Assembly: GCA_013213825.1 (NCBI GenBank)
Contig: JABSQA010000008.1
Span: forward strand, 1 to 45,193
Direction: 5' to 3'
Length of the DNA stretch: 45,193 nt
Origin: Henriciella sp.
Lineage (GTDB): Bacteria; Pseudomonadota; Alphaproteobacteria; Caulobacterales; Hyphomonadaceae
Shown: in pieces, positions 16,893 to 26,079 of the stretch
How the letters are laid out: each line of letters starts with the position of its first letter
How positions within the stretch are numbered: position 1 is the first letter of the stretch
Notes under the pieces: model-generated
What the model was told of the DNA's origin: nothing
Databases searched by the model: none
The model's input: the letters and a program-made list of their open reading frames with translations, nothing else
Position numbers and translations under genes: made by a program

Positions 16893-18534
16893 TCTCGCCA
16901 TCCATCTGAACATGGTCACCCGGTATCACGGCGACCAAATTGACAGATTTCTCGCCATCTAGATCTTCTCGGTATTGTCCACCCAGATTCTCGATATGCG
17001 TGGCGGACATGTATGAAGCGTAGGCGTCTAGTGTGACGGCTGATTCCTCGGCGGGTGTGATGTGGTTACGTTCATTGCCACCGGCGGAATTGGTGCCATA
17101 GACTCCGCGGACGACGAAGCAAACAGCGTCCGATCCATCCGGCATAGCCCGAACGTGCATGGACAGTTTCCCATCGGGTCCGACCGTCCGGTTCGCTTTC
17201 AAACACATTTGACCCAAAGCTCGTGTCAGTGATCCGCTGGCGGATGATTTGACCAATAGGTCATCTGGTATGGCTTGCGCCACGGTGCGAAGCGTGAGGT
17301 CATCAAGGTCGGCTTGCGCCATCTCTGTCAATTCTTCCGCGAAAATCTCACGAAGCTTGACCATTTCAGCATCGACGAGATGGACATTGTCGTCGAGCGA
17401 GTGACGCGTCATCGAGGACATCAGGCGCTCAAGGTCCTTCGAGGCGTTCATGATAAGATTGGCGAGGTTGCCAAGCTCTTCATCATCAAAGCGAATACGG
17501 GAATCGGGCTGCAAAAGACGTGCATATTTCATGATCGTCTTGATTGGATAGATCACTTCCCGAGAGATCGACTCAAAGAAAGCCGACTTGGTTTGCAGGG
17601 CTTGCTCAGCTTGTTGACGTGACCGCAAAATGGTCTGCTGTGTTTCGACCAAAGAGCTGACATCTTCGATCAGTTCAATTTGGTCGCCCTCGACACCATT
17701 GAATTCAGACTGACGGAAATAGCGGCCTTGCCAGAAGTAGAAACCTTCGCGGGTCAAATTGCCATGGGCCAGCGCTTCACGGTTCTGGTCCATGTTCGAG
17801 TTTGAGAACACAACCTCACCGTCGCTGTCTTGAATCTCCAAACCAATGCCAAGCGTTTTAACCGCAGACTCAAGCCGACCTTTTGACAATTCCAAACCGA
17901 GGCGCACGCGTAACATCTCGACCGTCTCATTGTATTTCAAATGGGCCATATAGACCATTGTGACACCAAGCGTGCCACCCATGGCGGCAGTGATGATTGC
18001 GGCCGCACCATCAATGAAGACCAGCGAGAAGACCGTGACCGGCAGTGCGCCTGCTGCAAAACGTGCCGACATGCCCACATTTGACCCCAAACAGGCAGCG
18101 GCTGCGGCGACCATGCCCGTCGATAGCGCGGCAAGCGTAATGTTCGCGGCCGGATCAGGTCCGGCAAAGATCAAACAACTGGACGCCCACCAGACGCCGA
18201 ACAAGAAATTGTTCCGCGCACCTTTTTTCAAGAACCCTCCTGAGAGGTTCACGTCCTTCGGAACCCGCGACATGAGTCGCGCGCCTTTATATTGGTAGAA
18301 GGAGAAGAACAGGATCGGCGCCCACCAGATCAGCGCCAACCACCATTGGGTGAACTGCATGAAAATGAGCGTCACAGCGGTACTGTTAATCGCGGTGATC
18401 AGAGCCAAGGGCTTCATCACAGCGGCGAGCTGATCGAAAAGTTCGCGTAAAACAGCTTGTTTCAAACGCCCTTCCGGGAGTTCTACCGTACCATGGACGA
18501 TGCTATTGAAAACGGACTTAGTCGAAATTCGCAT
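16855..18534 (-). CDS. Membrane histidine-kinase homologue lacking the phospho-His (pseudokinase)
   Basis: A 559-residue protein. Residues 40-200 hold about five or six membrane helices, followed by a PAS-like segment (about 220-290: LGIGLEIQDSDGEVVFSNSN). A HisKA-like coiled region (about 300-380) reads KSAFFESISREVIYPIKTIM, where sensor kinases have S-H-E-x-x-x-P. Here the phospho-accepting His is Arg325. A degenerate ATPase follows: an N-box-like LGQMCLKANRTVGPDG (about 440) is visible but no DxGxG box. It is probably a catalytically dead, membrane-bound regulator or scaffold. Upstream direct repeats CTTGAGAAAC (18557 and 18600) may bind a regulator. The start at 18534 has no other good candidate. 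Confidence 0.8.
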   Translation of the reverse strand: MRISTKSVFNSIVHGTVELPEGRLKQAVLRELFDQLAAVMKPLALITAINSTAVTLIFMQFTQWWLALIWWAPILFFSFYQYKGARLMSRVPKDVNLSGGFLKKGARNNFLFGVWWASSCLIFAGPDPAANITLAALSTGMVAAAAACLGSNVGMSARFAAGALPVTVFSLVFIDGAAAIITAAMGGTLGVTMVYMAHLKYNETVEMLRVRLGLELSKGRLESAVKTLGIGLEIQDSDGEVVFSNSNMDQNREALAHGNLTREGFYFWQGRYFRQSEFNGVEGDQIELIEDVSSLVETQQTILRSRQQAEQALQTKSAFFESISREVIYPIKTIMKYARLLQPDSRIRFDDEELGNLANLIMNASKDLERLMSSMTRHSLDDNVHLVDAEMVKLREIFAEELTEMAQADLDDLTLRTVAQAIPDDLLVKSSASGSLTRALGQMCLKANRTVGPDGKLSMHVRAMPDGSDAVCFVVRGVYGTNSAGGNERNHITPAEESAVTLDAYASYMSATHIENLGGQYREDLDGEKSVNLVAVIPGDHVQMDGEIMKSLPRQANAH

Positions 18535-18839
18535 ATAGTCCTCATGTCACAGAAACCTTGAGAAACCGGTCGCATGCAGCCGCAATCTGTGTTCAATTTC
18601 TTGAGAAACGATCAATCAAGCTTTCGAAAAGGTAAATCTGCGAACTTCTTTGCGCCTTGGTAATGAAACGGTAAGGCAACGCGTCGCATGACGGGTGATG
18701 TCGATTCGAGATCGGGCGGACCTATATCAAATTGCCAAATAAAAGCTTGAAAAATTCTGAAAAATATTTGAACTGCACAAGCATTTACGGGCATAATATT
18801 TTGCCGAAACCAAAGTAGATTAGAGCTGAGAAAATTGCG
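18535..18839. other. Intergenic region between divergent pseudokinase and hotdog genes
   Basis: About 305 bases with no convincing gene. Two direct copies of CTTGAGAAAC start 43 bases apart (18557 and 18600). The right half is AT-rich and holds a promoter candidate at 18768-18797. Confidence 0.6.
18768..18797 (+). promoter_or_regulatory. Candidate promoter of the PaaI/DUF4442-like gene
   Basis: TTGAAC (18768-18773) and CATAAT (18792-18797) with an 18-base spacer stand 42 bases before the start codon. Found by eye. Confidence 0.4.
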
Positions 18840-19304
18840 ATGTCAGAAAACAAGCAAGTTATTTATGAGATGATGAAGACATTCTTCGAACAGAATGTCC
18901 CATATGCAAAACATACTGGAATTGAATTGCTAGTCATCGCTGACGGGCATGGCAAAGCGCGTTTGCCGGATCGCCCAGAGACCACCAATCATATGGGAAC
19001 TCAGCATGCTGGCGCTCTGTTCACTCTCGGTGAGGCGGCCTCCGGCGCAGCGTCAGTCTTCTTATTCGCCGATAAGGTCACGTCAGTGAAAGCCGCGATT
19101 ACGGATGCCAATATCTCATATTTGCGGTCTGCGCGCGGCGATATCATCGCGGAAGGCAAACTCCGCCAGGCGGGGTCAGAAATTCTCGGAACGTTCGATG
19201 CTGACGGCAAAGTCGAATATATGGTGGATGTTGTGCTGACCGACTCGAAAGATCGGGAAGTCTGCAAAATGGACGTCAAATGGTCGATTAAGTCGATCGC
19301 ATAA
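18840..19304 (+). CDS. Hotdog-fold thioesterase-like protein (PaaI/DUF4442 type)
   Basis: A 154-residue single-domain protein. Residues 15-75 carry FFEQNVPYAKHTGIELL and HMGTQHAGALFTLGEAASGA, where the GTQHAGALFTLGE helix matches the hotdog signature of PaaI/YiiD-C-type thioesterases (HGG/HAG plus acidic residue). Strands such as AAITDANISYLRSARGDIIA complete the fold. It should act on acyl-CoA or acyl-ACP, but the substrate is unknown. An intrinsic terminator follows 26 bases after the stop. Confidence 0.75.
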   Translation: MSENKQVIYEMMKTFFEQNVPYAKHTGIELLVIADGHGKARLPDRPETTNHMGTQHAGALFTLGEAASGAASVFLFADKVTSVKAAITDANISYLRSARGDIIAEGKLRQAGSEILGTFDADGKVEYMVDVVLTDSKDREVCKMDVKWSIKSIA

Positions 19305-19330
19305 GCGTTCGAAAACACCTATTGTAACAG

Positions 19331-19372
19331 ACCGCCGCTGGAGCTTTGTCAGCTTCTGCGGCGGTTTACGTT
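19331..19372 (+). terminator. Intrinsic terminator after the hotdog gene
   Basis: ACCGCCGC (19331-19338) pairs with GCGGCGGT (19358-19365), with an inner AGCT/AGCT pairing, followed by TTTACGTTT. The T-tract is imperfect. Confidence 0.6.
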
Positions 19373-19430
19373 TCATTTCCCCCAAAACCGTTTTATGAGG
19401 CCAGACGAGATAATTCGGGTGGAGCCGGTA

Positions 19431-20036
19431 ATGACGAAGAACCCAGTCAATGATTATGCCCTGGACCAAATTTGGCGCCTCGGGCGATCTTATAATGGTT
19501 GGACATCCGATAGCGTTCCCGAAACGCTGATTCGGGCGACCTATGATCTCACAAAAATGGGTATGACGAGCGCCAATTGTTCGCCAGCCCGTTTCGTCTT
19601 TCTGCAGTCGAGTCAGGCGAAAGTGCGTCTCAAGCCATACTTGATGGAAGGCAATGTCGAGAAGACTCTCGCCGCGCCATGGGTTGTTATCATCGCGCAT
19701 GACCTGGAGTTTCATGAGAAGATTCCAGAGCTCTTCCCTCACAATCCTGGCGCTAAGGACTGGTTCGCAGATGAGCAGAACCGCCACACGACCGCATTTC
19801 GAAATGGCACTCTACAAGGCGCTTACTTGATGCTGGCTGCACGCGCGCTCGGCCTCGATTGTGGACCCATGTCAGGTTTTGACAATGCCGGCGTCGATGA
19901 AGAATTCTTCCTCGGCAATGAGGCCACCAAGACGTGGCGTTCGAATTGGCTATGCAATATCGGCCATGGCGACGACTCGACCATTTTCGAACGTAGCCCG
20001 CGTCTGGCGTTTGAAGACGCCTGTCTCATTCTTTAA
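19431..20036 (+). CDS. Nitroreductase-family reductase, RutE (malonic semialdehyde reductase)-like
   Basis: A 201-residue FMN nitroreductase-fold protein very close in pattern to RutE, which reduces malonic semialdehyde in pyrimidine breakdown. It shows DYALDQIWRLGRSYNGW, MTSANCSPARFVFLQS, AFRNGTLQGAYLMLAARALG and GPMSGFDNAGVDEEFF. The start at 19431 follows GGTGGAG and aligns with RutE. An in-frame ATG at 19395 has no ribosome site. No other rut genes are seen nearby, so the in vivo substrate could be another aldehyde or an enone. It sits 9 bases before tsaB and probably opens that operon. Confidence 0.85.
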   Translation: MTKNPVNDYALDQIWRLGRSYNGWTSDSVPETLIRATYDLTKMGMTSANCSPARFVFLQSSQAKVRLKPYLMEGNVEKTLAAPWVVIIAHDLEFHEKIPELFPHNPGAKDWFADEQNRHTTAFRNGTLQGAYLMLAARALGLDCGPMSGFDNAGVDEEFFLGNEATKTWRSNWLCNIGHGDDSTIFERSPRLAFEDACLIL

Positions 20037-20045
20037 GCCATCCCA

Positions 20046-20681
20046 ATGATTGTCCTGGCGATCCATACGGCAGGTCCAGCGTGTGATCTGGCATTGCTTA
20101 AAGACGACGCCATTATCGCGGAGGTCCGTGAGGAGATGACACGCGGGCAAGATGCGCGTTTGCCAGGCTTGGTTGAAGATCTGCTCGCAAAGGCGCGAAT
20201 CTCACTCGCAGATATTGATCGGTTTGCCGTCATAACCGGACCGGGGTCTTTTACCGGAATTCGGGTCGGCGTGGCATTCGCGCGAGGATTAGCGCTTGCT
20301 GCGAACAGACCCTGCTTAGGCGTGACCCTGTTGGAGGCGACGCTGCCATCCGGTCAGCAAGGATCGGCTTTGGTGGCACTACCGGCCCAGAAAAGACCGC
20401 CAGATATAACGTTCTGGACCCAGACATTCAGAACTGGCGTGGCGACGAATCTCGCATCCGAGATGCGATTGGAGGACATGATCGTCTTTCTGAATGATCG
20501 CCCACATATGTTATATGGCGATGCTAAGTCGCTTCGTGCGCATCTGCCGCAACAGGTCCATGAGGCGACGCCGAGTGCCGCGTTAGCCGCGCGCATTGCA
20601 GCGCAAGGCGATCCAAGTGAACGTCCTGCTCGTCCAACCTATGTGCGGGCCCCAGATGCTGCGCTCCCTCAAACCAAATGA
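20046..20681 (+). CDS. tsaB: tRNA t6A modification protein TsaB
   Basis: A 211-residue ASKHA-fold partner of TsaD and TsaE, needed for N6-threonylcarbamoyl-adenosine at position 37 of ANN-decoding tRNAs. Signature segments are LAIHTAGPACDLALL at the N-terminus (a T-x-G-x-x-x-x-L-A-L pattern) and GPGSFTGIRVGVAFARGLAL. The length is normal. It is followed by rimI with a 4-base ATGA overlap, the arrangement seen widely in proteobacteria. Confidence 0.95.
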   Translation: MIVLAIHTAGPACDLALLKDDAIIAEVREEMTRGQDARLPGLVEDLLAKARISLADIDRFAVITGPGSFTGIRVGVAFARGLALAANRPCLGVTLLEATLPSGQQGSALVALPAQKRPPDITFWTQTFRTGVATNLASEMRLEDMIVFLNDRPHMLYGDAKSLRAHLPQQVHEATPSAALAARIAAQGDPSERPARPTYVRAPDAALPQTK

Positions 20682-21157
20682 AAGACATGAATCCAGTCGT
20701 CCGCCTCGCCATCGACGATTCCTCGATAATGGCCGATCTTCACGCCGCGTCTTTCACAAGCGGTGAAGCTTGGGCATCGTCTGCATTTGCCGATCTTTTA
20801 AAGCTGCCGACGACCTATGCGCGTGGGATGATGGATCAAGCGGAGCTCTTGTCTTTCGCAGTTGTTCAATTTGTCGCCGACGAGGCAGAGATCCTAACGC
20901 TCGCGACTGCGCCATCGGCGCGCCAACAGGGTTTCGCGCGAGCAATATTGCAGTCTATTGAGCATGAATTGGCGCCGAAGGGATTGGAGAAGTGGTTGCT
21001 GGAAGTTGCCGCAGACAATGCGGGGGCGCTCCAATTTTATCGGCAATTGGGGTTTAAAATCGATGGTGAGCGGCGAAACTATTACAAACGCCTTGAAGGC
21101 GCATATGTGAATGCCATCTTGATGTCTAAGCCCGCGGGTAGACAGGCCCCCGCCTAA
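20678..21157 (+). CDS. rimI: Ribosomal-protein S18 alanine N-acetyltransferase RimI
   Basis: A 159-residue GNAT protein. The acetyl-CoA loop APSARQQGFARAIL is preceded by EAEILTLATAP, and the C-terminal half has LEVAADNAGALQFYRQLGF and GERRNYYKR, the RimI-type ending. It acetylates the N-terminus of S18 in characterised organisms. It is translationally coupled to tsaB, and an 18-base gap leads to fur. Confidence 0.93.
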   Translation: MKDMNPVVRLAIDDSSIMADLHAASFTSGEAWASSAFADLLKLPTTYARGMMDQAELLSFAVVQFVADEAEILTLATAPSARQQGFARAILQSIEHELAPKGLEKWLLEVAADNAGALQFYRQLGFKIDGERRNYYKRLEGAYVNAILMSKPAGRQAPA

Positions 21158-21175
21158 GCCGCTACAGGAGCGTTT

Positions 21176-21592
21176 ATGGACCGTTTGGAAAAACTCTGCG
21201 CCGAAAAAGGCCTTCGCATGACCGAGCAACGCAAGGTCATTGCCCGCATTCTGTCGCTGGCTGACGATCACCCGGATGCGGAAGAGTTGCATCGCCGCTC
21301 AAATGCGGTCGACAAGAATATCTCGCTGGCAACGGTCTATCGGACGGTCAAACTGTTTGAAGAGTATGGCATTATTGAAAGCCATGATTTCGGAGACGGA
21401 CGGGCGCGATATGAGGAAGTGCCAGATGAGCACCATGACCACTTAATCGACGTCAAATCCGGCAAAGTGATCGAATTCCACAATGAGGAAATCGAGCGGC
21501 TGCAAATCGAAATCGCCAAGGCTCACGGATATAAATTGGTCGACCATCGATTGGAGTTGTACGCTGTACCTCTCAAAGAAGGCGAAGACTAG
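21176..21592 (+). CDS. fur: Fur-family metal-responsive repressor
   Basis: A 138-residue protein with the Fur winged-helix (RMTEQRKVIARILSL, NISLATVYRTVKLFEEYGII) and the metal-binding dimer domain (HHDHLIDVKSGKVIEF). The structural CxxC zinc motif of gamma-proteobacterial Fur is absent, as in many alphaproteobacterial Fur/Mur proteins that respond to iron or manganese. A ribosome site AGGAG precedes the ATG. It lies in the tsaB-rimI operon. Whether it senses Fe or Mn cannot be told from sequence alone. Confidence 0.93.
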   Translation: MDRLEKLCAEKGLRMTEQRKVIARILSLADDHPDAEELHRRSNAVDKNISLATVYRTVKLFEEYGIIESHDFGDGRARYEEVPDEHHDHLIDVKSGKVIEFHNEEIERLQIEIAKAHGYKLVDHRLELYAVPLKEGED

Positions 21593-21598
21593 GACATC

Positions 21599-22285
21599 GT
21601 GGGCGATACGAGCTCTTTCCTAATTGCAATGACGGGCGGTTCGGGCTCGGGCAAGTCCACGCTCGCGGACGCGCTCCTCAGCCATTGTCACGATGCGGGC
21701 ATCGTTATCTTCAAAGAAGACGGGTATTATTGGCCGATGAGCCATTATGGCCCGGCCGATACCGATGAGCAGCGTCAGGCGATTATTGAAAGGGTCAATT
21801 ATGACGATCCGATCAGTAAAGAAACGTCGCTTTTGGCGCGCCAGCTCGCAGATCTGAAAGCTGGGCGCACGATTGAACAGCCAATCTATGATTATGACCG
21901 GCATGATCGAAGCCAAGAGACCACAACGATTTCACCGGCATCGATCATCGTTTTGGAAGGCATTCATGCGCTTTCCGTCCCTGAGCTGAAGCCACTGATC
22001 GATTTGTCCATCTATGTCGATACACCCGATGATCTGCGGCTCGCGCGTCGTCTGCGTCGGGATGTGATCGAACGCGGACGCAGTGTTGAGAGCGTCTTGT
22101 CACAATATCTCGGCACAGTTCGGGCCGCCCATTATTTGCACACATTTCCGGCCAAGTTTGAAGCCGATTTGGTGATCGCGGATGAGGGCCTCCCAGCTTA
22201 TGGGCAAGTGCGCGCTGGCGAAGACGCGATTGCGCGCATGTTAGCGCCGATCATTGACCGTCTGAAAACCGAAGGTGTGATTTAA
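21599..22285 (+). CDS. udk: Uridine kinase-like P-loop kinase
   Basis: A 228-residue protein with a GTG start six bases after fur. The P-loop is MTGGSGSGKSTLADALL, followed by KEDGYYWPM, DDPISKETSLL, PIYDYDRHDRS and IIVLEGIHALS. These are the landmarks of uridine/cytidine kinases (phosphorylation of uridine with ATP or GTP). The length matches the family. It is part of the tsaB-rimI-fur operon, with an AGGA ribosome site. A phosphoribulokinase-like role is less likely. Confidence 0.85.
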   Translation: MGDTSSFLIAMTGGSGSGKSTLADALLSHCHDAGIVIFKEDGYYWPMSHYGPADTDEQRQAIIERVNYDDPISKETSLLARQLADLKAGRTIEQPIYDYDRHDRSQETTTISPASIIVLEGIHALSVPELKPLIDLSIYVDTPDDLRLARRLRRDVIERGRSVESVLSQYLGTVRAAHYLHTFPAKFEADLVIADEGLPAYGQVRAGEDAIARMLAPIIDRLKTEGVI

Positions 22286-22298
22286 GCGTTTCTGAGCT

Positions 22299-23225
22299 AT
22301 GTTGCCCCGCATGGTCCGGTTTCTGGTTCTGCTGATTGCGGCTTGTATGCTCGCCTCACAAGCCACCGCGTGTGGCATCCAGGGCGATGCGGAACGTTCA
22401 AATGTAGCCGCTTATGTCGCTGACGGATTGGCTTGCCTTGAAAACCCGCCCGCAGACTTCCGATTTGACGAGAATATTGAGCAAGCCTTTATTGCCAAAA
22501 TCAACGCTGAGCGCCGCCAGCGTGGACTAAAGCCATTCGCGATCCGGGCCGAGCTTTTGCCAGCGGCGCGATTTCAAAGTCTTGATATGGGGACCAATGC
22601 GTTTTTCGGGCACCAGAGCCCGGATGGGCGCTACGCTACTGAGCGCATTGCCGCTTTTGACCGCACCATGCTTGCGCAAGCGACCGCTGAAAACATTGCC
22701 GTATTCGGGCCTGCAAAATGTCAGGATCAGAATGGCAACCCGGCGTCTTGCTTTAATCTTCCGGGCTATCGATTGCCAACACCCGGCCTTGTTGCAGAAG
22801 ACTTGCATCAAAAACTTATGGATAGCGAGGGACACCGGGCGAACATTCTTTCGGAGGAGTTCACACATTTAGCAGTTGGCGTCGCGCGCACGGATTCAGG
22901 ATTCTACGTGACCCAGTTGTTTGCTCAACCGATCGGTGAACTTGCCAAACCATTACCCACCATTCTGCAGACCAATACCCGTATGGGCTTAAAGCCCAAG
23001 ATTGAGGGATGGGATCTGGGGGGCTATGCGCTCATCGACGCAAACCGTCAGCGCACGGATCTTCGAAATGATCGCTTATCCCGCGTGGAACCGGGTGAGA
23101 TGCATTTAATCGTCGTCGGCGAAAATGAATATGAGGAGAAGCGCGGGACACGGAAGGTGTTGGTGACCGAAAGGTTGAATCTAACCGGGCCGTCTTTCAC
23201 GCTGGTTGAGGCTACAGAAAGCTAG
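22299..23225 (+). CDS. Secreted CAP/SCP-domain protein
   Basis: A 308-residue exported protein: the N-terminal hydrophobic signal [20 protein letters not shown] suggests a lipoprotein or Sec substrate. The CAP core runs from about residue 60 to 215, with [59 protein letters not shown] and FYVTQLFA, which include the expected His/Glu/Glu/His positions. A C-terminal domain of about 90 residues (from KPKIEGW) is unassigned. It is the last gene of the operon, 13 bases after the kinase. Its tail overlaps the convergent nitroreductase by 14 bases. Confidence 0.85.
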   Translation: MLPRMVRFLVLLIAACMLASQATACGIQGDAERSNVAAYVADGLACLENPPADFRFDENIEQAFIAKINAERRQRGLKPFAIRAELLPAARFQSLDMGTNAFFGHQSPDGRYATERIAAFDRTMLAQATAENIAVFGPAKCQDQNGNPASCFNLPGYRLPTPGLVAEDLHQKLMDSEGHRANILSEEFTHLAVGVARTDSGFYVTQLFAQPIGELAKPLPTILQTNTRMGLKPKIEGWDLGGYALIDANRQRTDLRNDRLSRVEPGEMHLIVVGENEYEEKRGTRKVLVTERLNLTGPSFTLVEATES

Positions 23226-23895
23226 CAATCTCACCAATTGGTTTTTTGACCAGAGCATGATTTGGCACCATGGCGTCATCGGCCGGATAACCTGCGACCA
23301 GGATCAAAAAGGGTTTCTCTGTGTCAGGACGGCCGCAAATGCCATTGAGGAACTTCATCGGGTTTGGCGTATGTACTAAGGTTGCCAGACCCGCATTGTG
23401 GCAGGCGGCAATCAGCATACCCGTGGCGATGCCAACGCTTTCATGGATGTAGTAATTCTTCTTATCCTCACCTTCGCGTATCCCGCCGCGCCGCTGGGCG
23501 AAGATACAAATCAGCCAAGGCGCGATCTCCATATAAGGCTTGTCGGCGTCAGTCCCGATGGGGGCGAGGGCATCAATCCATTCTTGCGCCGCGCGGCCGG
23601 AGTAAAACTCGCGCTCCTCCGCTTCCGCGGCGCTACGGATCTCGGCTTTCTTCTCGTTCGAACCGACGCACGAAAAGAACCAAGGTTGATGGTTGGCGCC
23701 GCTTGGGGCGGTGCCGGCGGTGAGCACGCATTGTTCGATAATGTCCTGCGGTACGGCTCTATCAGAGAAGGCACGAATGGATCGACGGGATTGCATTTGC
23801 TGATGAAAAGCGATCGCGCGGGCTTGCATGTCTTGCTCCGGATAGTGTGGAAAATCTGGGCTCAATGGCACATGCGTGTCTGGCGTGGTTTTCAT
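23212..23895 (-). CDS. FMN nitroreductase-family protein resembling iodotyrosine deiodinase
   Basis: A 227-residue FMN-binding fold. [14 protein letters not shown] and [14 protein letters not shown] are the FMN-site segments. [20 protein letters not shown] and [20 protein letters not shown] followed by [16 protein letters not shown] closely follow the iodotyrosine deiodinase branch, which can reductively dehalogenate aromatic substrates. It overlaps the next upstream gene (ATGA) and belongs to the fabI operon. A dehalogenase or a general nitro/quinone reductase are the options. Confidence 0.8.
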   Translation of the reverse strand: MKTTPDTHVPLSPDFPHYPEQDMQARAIAFHQQMQSRRSIRAFSDRAVPQDIIEQCVLTAGTAPSGANHQPWFFSCVGSNEKKAEIRSAAEAEEREFYSGRAAQEWIDALAPIGTDADKPYMEIAPWLICIFAQRRGGIREGEDKKNYYIHESVGIATGMLIAACHNAGLATLVHTPNPMKFLNGICGRPDTEKPFLILVAGYPADDAMVPNHALVKKPIGEIASFL

Positions 23896-24479
23896 CGACG
23901 TCCGGCCTCCGCACCGACTTTGTAGACCTTTTCCATCCAGCCTTTGATCTTTGCCTCGGAAGCGGTCTTTGCTGGGGCGAAATAGTTATAATTGGTAACT
24001 TTCACGCCCGTGAATCCCAAGATTTGTTTGGTGATCCGATGCTTATGGGCATTCCCATACATGAATTTGAGAAAGAAGCCGGGCGTATCGGCATTGACCA
24101 CCACGTCGGCGGTGCGCCCCTCTAAGAGTTTATCCCACCAGGGATCATTGTCGTGATAGGCAAAAGCGATCCCCGGTAAAAAGGCCCGATCAATCGCGCC
24201 CTGCATCTTGGCGGGCATACCGCCCCACCAAAGCGGATGAAACCACGCCATGTGGTCGGCCCATTTTATGTTTTCGATAAACTCGACCAGGCAAGGCTCA
24301 TGCTCTTTGCGCTGAGCATAGCCATGGGTCAGGTCCGGGTCGAAATCCATATCATGGATGTTCATCCGCCGAATCTCGGCCCCTTGGCTCTCCGCCCCGC
24401 GCTGATACGCATCTGCCAAGCCAAGGCTAAGCGACGTTTCCCGCGGGTGCCCGACCCAGATGAAGATTTTGGTGGACAC
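23892..24479 (-). CDS. NAD(P)H-dependent flavodoxin-fold oxidoreductase (KefF/MdaB/NQO-like)
   Basis: A 195-residue protein. [20 protein letters not shown] opens the fold, and [20 protein letters not shown] is the family motif for quinone reductases that bind FAD or FMN. A GTG codon at 24479, immediately after the TAA of fabI, begins the frame. Its 3' end overlaps the deiodinase-like gene by four bases. It probably reduces quinones or related electrophiles. The operon context is enoyl-ACP reductase plus two flavin enzymes. Confidence 0.82.
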   Translation of the reverse strand: MSTKIFIWVGHPRETSLSLGLADAYQRGAESQGAEIRRMNIHDMDFDPDLTHGYAQRKEHEPCLVEFIENIKWADHMAWFHPLWWGGMPAKMQGAIDRAFLPGIAFAYHDNDPWWDKLLEGRTADVVVNADTPGFFLKFMYGNAHKHRITKQILGFTGVKVTNYNYFAPAKTASEAKIKGWMEKVYKVGAEAGRR

Positions 24480-25298
24480 TTAGGCCTCTTCCGGCAAGTC
24501 CGGCACACCCACGGCGTGGAACCCTGCATCAACATGCAGCACTTCGCCGGCGATCGAATGCCCAAGCGAAGACAAGAGATACAGCGCGCAACCGGCGACG
24601 CCTTCCATGCGGGTGTCTTCCTTCAGGAGCGACCAATCCTTGCCTGTGCCCATGAGCGACTTGCCGCCGCGAATTCCGGCCAAGGACAGCGTGCGCATGG
24701 CGCCTGCGGAGATCGCATTGACGCGAATGCCTTGTGTACCAAGGTCACGTGCGGCGTAACGGGTGGAGGCTTCCAATGCCGCTTTGGCAACGCCCATGAC
24801 ATTATAGCTTGGCACCGTTCGCTCGGAGCCGAGATAGGTCATGCAGATGATCGCGCCGCCGTCTGGCATAATCTCTGAAGCGCGTCGGGCTGAGTCGATG
24901 AAGCTATAGACAGAGATATCCATCGCCCGGCGAAAGCCTTCGCGCGAGGTGTTGGCGACCATAGAGCCCATCAATTCATCTTTGCCCGCGAACGCGATGG
25001 AGTGGACGAGGAAGTCAATTTTGCCCCATTTCTCCTTCACCGCAGCGAAGGCGGCATCCATGCTGGCATCATCGGTAACATCAGCGGGGATCATGAAATC
25101 CATATCGATGCTCTCGACCAAGGGTCGGACGCGCCGTTCCAGAGTTTCGCCCTGATAGGTGAAGCAAATCTCTGCGCCCTGTGCGGCGAGTTGCTGGGCA
25201 ATGCCCCAAGCGATCGAGTTCTTGTTTGCGACTCCCATGATGATTCCGCGCTTGCCAGCCATCAGCGTGCCAGTGGGCATGTCTCCATAGTCTGCCAT
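24480..25298 (-). CDS. fabI: Enoyl-[acyl-carrier-protein] reductase FabI
   Basis: A 272-residue NADH-dependent enoyl-ACP reductase of type II fatty-acid synthesis. KRGIIMGVANKNSIAWGIAQ is the cofactor segment. The catalytic stretch MTYLGSERTVPSYNVMGVAK has the Tyr and Lys spacing of FabI, followed by ARDLGTQGIRVNAISAGAMR. The ATG at 25298 is chosen over a 35-codon longer frame because GGAG lies upstream and the N-terminus fits. It is the first gene of a three-gene operon with two flavin reductases. Confidence 0.95.
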   Translation of the reverse strand: MADYGDMPTGTLMAGKRGIIMGVANKNSIAWGIAQQLAAQGAEICFTYQGETLERRVRPLVESIDMDFMIPADVTDDASMDAAFAAVKEKWGKIDFLVHSIAFAGKDELMGSMVANTSREGFRRAMDISVYSFIDSARRASEIMPDGGAIICMTYLGSERTVPSYNVMGVAKAALEASTRYAARDLGTQGIRVNAISAGAMRTLSLAGIRGGKSLMGTGKDWSLLKEDTRMEGVAGCALYLLSSLGHSIAGEVLHVDAGFHAVGVPDLPEEA

Positions 25299-25469
25299 GT
25301 TCGAAGGCTCCTTGCTCAGTATCTTATTGAGGAGAGGGCTATTCGCGCGCGGCGAAACCGTCAAGCGATGCACCTGCTGCGCGGTCAGTTTTCGGCCCAT
25401 CAAACTTGGGTCTGGAGCCTACCCCCCGAATCATATGCCTAATAGAATGACCGTAATCTGGGATGAGAC

Positions 25470-25988
25470 ATGGTGTTGGGACGTGGGGCAGTGGCGATCG
25501 TTTGGCTTGGCATGCTGAGCTTCCCGGCGACTGCCAGTCAAATCCACACATTGCGATTTGTGCAGCCTGAGCAGGTTCTGGTTTGGCAGTCGGGCGCATT
25601 TATTGGACAAGGCGCCTTAGTCCCGGTTTCGAGGTCTCAGGATACGACCGAAGCTGATTGGGCCGGCTCTGGCCAATTGCTCCCCATCACCAAGAGTGCT
25701 AGCCACCCGGCGCAATCTGTAAAACTGGATATTGCGAGCAATGCCGGTTTCGTCATCAAACTCAAAAACTCGGAATTGACCGAGGATGTTCAAGTCGAAA
25801 TTGTCGGTGTGGGCGTGAACGCAAAGCGCGCTGAGAACATTAGCAGCACATCGCGCGATGAGATCTATCGTCAGAACCAGAAGACAGCGCAGCGACCCGG
25901 CGCACCCGAAACGCAAACCTTGTCCTTTGAGTTGACCTGGTCGGGCGAGATCCAGCCAGATTTTGAGGTGATCGCACTGGCCCCATGA
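25470..25988 (+). CDS. Exported protein of unknown function
   Basis: A 172-residue protein with an N-terminal hydrophobic stretch (about 6-22, VAIVWLGMLSFPATA) that looks like a signal peptide. The mature part is polar and beta-rich (FVIKLKNSELTEDVQVEIVG, QTLSFELTWSGEIQPDFEVI), and no known domain is recognised. It precedes another unrecognised exported gene by about 90 bases on the same strand, so the two may be co-expressed. Confidence 0.6.
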   Translation: MVLGRGAVAIVWLGMLSFPATASQIHTLRFVQPEQVLVWQSGAFIGQGALVPVSRSQDTTEADWAGSGQLLPITKSASHPAQSVKLDIASNAGFVIKLKNSELTEDVQVEIVGVGVNAKRAENISSTSRDEIYRQNQKTAQRPGAPETQTLSFELTWSGEIQPDFEVIALAP

Positions 25989-26079
25989 ATGGCATTGCCC
26001 CCAATGCGGCGTCGCAACTCGATCCACGCTTGCAGCCTGATTAAGGCCTTCTTAGCGCCCGCGCTTTAGACATGGCGGG

